DNA of 50,890 nt, from the NCBI GenBank assembly GCA_947453475.1, contig CANGGK010000003.1, positions 1 through 50,890 on the forward strand, read 5' to 3'. Position 1 is the first letter of the stretch. Each line of letters starts with the position of its first letter. The DNA is from Microbacteriaceae bacterium. Its GTDB lineage: Bacteria > Actinomycetota > Actinomycetes > Actinomycetales > Microbacteriaceae. Shown here piece by piece: positions 48,913-50,890 of the stretch. The notes under the pieces were generated by a model. That model had not been told where the DNA came from, searched no databases, and worked only from the letters and a program-made list of their open reading frames with translations. Position numbers and translations under genes: made by a program.

Positions 48913-49773
48913 ATGACCTCTACAGCCACAACCCACTGGGTTCTCACCTTTGTTTGCGAAGACAAGCCCGGCATCGTTCACGCCATCTCGGGCGCGATTG
49001 TGGCTGCTAACGGAAACATCACCGAGTCTCACCAATACACATCTCTAGACACCGGTCGCTTTTTCATGCGTTTGCAGATTGAGTCGGCCGTTCCACGCGA
49101 GATGTTCGAGGCTCAGCTCGCCCCGGTTATCGCACGCTACGACATGGATTCCGTGCTCGACATCGTGGGCCGCCCGATGAAGACCCTGGTTCTGGTTTCA
49201 AAGAGCGCTCACTGCCTCAACGACATCCTGTTCCGTCAGCGCAGCGGGCAGCTACCGGTTGAGATTCCTGCGGTTTTCGGCAACCACTCAGACCTGGCAT
49301 CACTAGCTGAGTTCTATTCGGTTCCTTTTGAAGAGCACGCGATTGTGGGCGAAGCCGACAAGCGCGCCTTCGAATCGATGCTTCGCACCTTTATCAACTC
49401 TGCCGGCATCGAGATGATCATCCTGGCTCGCTACATGCAAATTCTTTCTGAAGAGTTCTGCAAAGAGTTCGAGGGTCGCATCATCAACATCCACCACTCA
49501 TTCCTGCCAGGCTTCAAGGGTGCGAACCCTTACGCCCAGGCGCACAGCCGCGGCGTAAAGCTGATTGGCGCCACCGCCCACTTCGTCACCGCCGACTTGG
49601 ATGAAGGCCCAATCATCGAACAGAACGTAGTTCGCGTTCAGCACTCAGATTCGAAGAAGCGTCTGGTTTCAATTGGCCAGGATGTCGAGTCGAAGACCCT
49701 CACCCAGGCCATGCGCTGGTTCGCCGAGCACCGAGTTCTGCTCGACGGCGACCGCACCGTAATCTTCAGCTAA
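48913..49773 (+). CDS. purU: Formyltetrahydrofolate deformylase
   Basis: The 286-aa enzyme hydrolyses 10-formyl-tetrahydrofolate to formate and tetrahydrofolate. An N-terminal ACT domain ([21 protein letters not shown]) is followed by a formyltransferase fold with [16 protein letters not shown] and [17 protein letters not shown], which holds the catalytic Asn/His/Asp region. It is divergent from glyA-folD, forming a one-carbon folate balancing cluster. Confidence 0.95.
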   Translation: MTSTATTHWVLTFVCEDKPGIVHAISGAIVAANGNITESHQYTSLDTGRFFMRLQIESAVPREMFEAQLAPVIARYDMDSVLDIVGRPMKTLVLVSKSAHCLNDILFRQRSGQLPVEIPAVFGNHSDLASLAEFYSVPFEEHAIVGEADKRAFESMLRTFINSAGIEMIILARYMQILSEEFCKEFEGRIINIHHSFLPGFKGANPYAQAHSRGVKLIGATAHFVTADLDEGPIIEQNVVRVQHSDSKKRLVSIGQDVESKTLTQAMRWFAEHRVLLDGDRTVIFS

Positions 49774-49793
49774 TACCTGGCGGTTTTTACTCG

Positions 49794-49813
49794 AACCATC
49801 GCTAGTGATGGTT
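49794..49813 (+). terminator. Weak hairpin after purU
   Basis: AACCATC and GATGGTT pair around GCTAGT, 20 nt after the purU stop. The T-rich tail is poor (ATTTT about 15 nt later), so this is a tentative terminator. Confidence 0.35.
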
Positions 49814-49841
49814 TCGTGTCCTACTCGTGATTTTGCTCCGA

Positions 49842-49847
49842 TAGAGT
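49842..49847 (+). promoter_or_regulatory. -10 element (TAGAGT) of the amylase gene
   Basis: TAGAGT ends exactly 6 nt before the ATG at 49854, consistent with a leaderless transcript. Confidence 0.5.
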
Positions 49848-49853
49848 TCTGGA

Positions 49854-50890
49854 ATGACCTCAAAAATCTCAGTATCTGCGCTCTTCAAGACCCTAGCTTT
49901 TGCACTAGTGGCAGCCCTCGTTCCAACCGGGTGCGCCGTTGCCTCGGCAGAGGCTCAGGTGGTGACCAACCAGAGCGTTGGAGTTCAGATGTTTGAGTGG
50001 ACTTGGAACTCGCTGGCCAAGGAGTGCACCAGCAATCTAGGGCCGGCCGGCTACGACTGGGTTGAGGTAAGCCCGCCACAAGAGCACATCATTGGCGACC
50101 AGTGGTGGACCCACTATCAGCCAACCAGCTACAAGATTGAATCTAACCTCGGCACTCGCACTGAGTTTGCAGCCATGGTCGATACCTGCGGTAAGGCTGG
50201 GGTTTCAATCATCGTTGACGCTGTCATCAACCACATGGCCGCCAGCGATATTGTGGGCTGGGCTGGCACGAAGCATGGCAAGTATGACTACCCTGGCCTC
50301 TACACTGAGGCAGACTTTCACCACTGCAAGAGCCCATCGGGCGGCATCGAAGACTGGGGAGATCTGACTCAGGTTCAGGAATGTGAACTGCTCGGTCTAT
50401 CTGACCTAGACACTTCTAGCGCCAAGGTGCAGGGAAAGATTGTTGACTACCTAAAAGACCTGCGCTCACTAGGAGTCAAGGGCTTCCGTGTCGACGCTGC
50501 CAAGCACATCGCGGTTGCCGACCTGAAGGCAATCGTCGCAGCTTTGCCAGGCGACACCTCGTTTCTGTTCGAGGTTTACGACGGCCCGGCCGACCCGCAG
50601 CTTTATCGCGACTTCGGCAACACCTTTGGCTTCAACTGGGCAAAATCAACTCCTGGGATGTTCAACATTCCAGGTCAACTGGGCGGCCAGGCCTCTACCG
50701 CAGTTCTAGACACCCTCGATCAGAGCAGCGCCACTATCAACATGGTTACAAACCACGACACCGAACGCGATGGCAGCACCCTTAGCTACAACAGTGGCAA
50801 AAAGTTCGAGCTGGCAAACATGTTCATGCTGGCAATCCCTTACGGAAAACCGATGGTTTACTCGGGCTATGCATTCAGCGACCGCGACGC
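49854..50890 (+). CDS. Secreted GH13 alpha-amylase (partial, runs off right edge)
   Basis: 345 codons are visible. An N-terminal export signal (about 1-35) contains VPTGC, which is not a good lipobox, followed by AVASAEA, a likely signal peptidase I site. The GH13 barrel follows, with region I VDAVINHM, nucleophile Asp near 212 (GFRVDAAKH), acid/base Glu near 239 (FLFEVYDG) and region IV NHDTERDG near 301. All three catalytic acids are present. It probably cleaves external alpha-glucans. Its C-terminal domains are outside the window. Confidence 0.9.
   Translation, partial: MTSKISVSALFKTLAFALVAALVPTGCAVASAEAQVVTNQSVGVQMFEWTWNSLAKECTSNLGPAGYDWVEVSPPQEHIIGDQWWTHYQPTSYKIESNLGTRTEFAAMVDTCGKAGVSIIVDAVINHMAASDIVGWAGTKHGKYDYPGLYTEADFHHCKSPSGGIEDWGDLTQVQECELLGLSDLDTSSAKVQGKIVDYLKDLRSLGVKGFRVDAAKHIAVADLKAIVAALPGDTSFLFEVYDGPADPQLYRDFGNTFGFNWAKSTPGMFNIPGQLGGQASTAVLDTLDQSSATINMVTNHDTERDGSTLSYNSGKKFELANMFMLAIPYGKPMVYSGYAFSDRD

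Overview
The window reads as ordinary chromosome of a small-genome actinobacterium, most likely a Microbacteriaceae relative (possibly of the freshwater Rhodoluna/Aquiluna type). Three things suggest this. The block lpdA, purine nucleoside phosphorylase, phosphohexomutase, add, deoA, cdd, sdhCDAB resembles the Mycobacterium tuberculosis Rv3303c-Rv3319 neighbourhood. The acyl-CoA carboxylase is an actinobacterial biotin carboxylase-BCCP fusion beside maf. Many operon heads carry a TAnnnT element 6-7 nt before the start codon, the signature of leaderless mRNAs. The taxonomic guess is inference; no rRNA or tRNA gene was seen, and no IS element, prophage or CRISPR array.

Layout. 1-7002: partial RNA methyltransferase, maf, acyl-CoA carboxylase alpha, lpdA, and the purine phosphorylase/phosphomutase pair. 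7018-15670 (minus strand): a nine-gene nucleoside operon, with BMP lipoprotein, two-domain ABC ATPase, two permeases, cytidine deaminase, thymidine phosphorylase, adenosine deaminase, then an EIIA and an EIIB of the ascorbate PTS type without an EIIC. 15809-21075: mannose-1-phosphate guanylyltransferase, succinate dehydrogenase sdhCDAB, and a Tat-exported Rieske protein. 21095-24564: PTS enzyme I, exonuclease III, trpS. 24659-28719: an FMN riboswitch and the ribD-ribE-ribBA-ribH operon, in which ribH carries an in-frame TAG, then a small membrane protein. 28782-33758: a 1658-residue secreted subtilase with 13 fibronectin type III repeats. 33813-36462: a NodI/NodJ-like ABC-2 exporter. 36489-39180: an orphan N6-adenine-type methyltransferase and an ABC exporter. 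39239-41373: kynureninase and tryptophan 2,3-dioxygenase. 41370-46352: class Ib ribonucleotide reductase nrdHIEF, followed by an overlapping mntH manganese transporter. 46659-49773: the C1 genes folD, glyA and purU. 49854-end: a partial secreted GH13 amylase.

Functional logic. The first third is nucleoside uptake and salvage: nucleosides enter by the BMP/ABC system, are deaminated and phosphorolysed, and the pentose-1-phosphate is probably handled by the adjacent phosphomutase. The nrd-mntH arrangement links a manganese-dependent reductase to manganese uptake. glyA-folD against divergent purU sets the one-carbon folate balance.

Most noteworthy are: (1) the amber codon in ribH, which also creates a Shine-Dalgarno-like AGGAG before an in-frame GTG; (2) a perfect palindrome centred exactly between two divergent GTG starts, whose arms can serve as both -10 elements; (3) the -10 element of trpS formed from the stop codon of the upstream gene; (4) the alternating two-type FN3 array; (5) the orphan PTS pair in the nucleoside operon.
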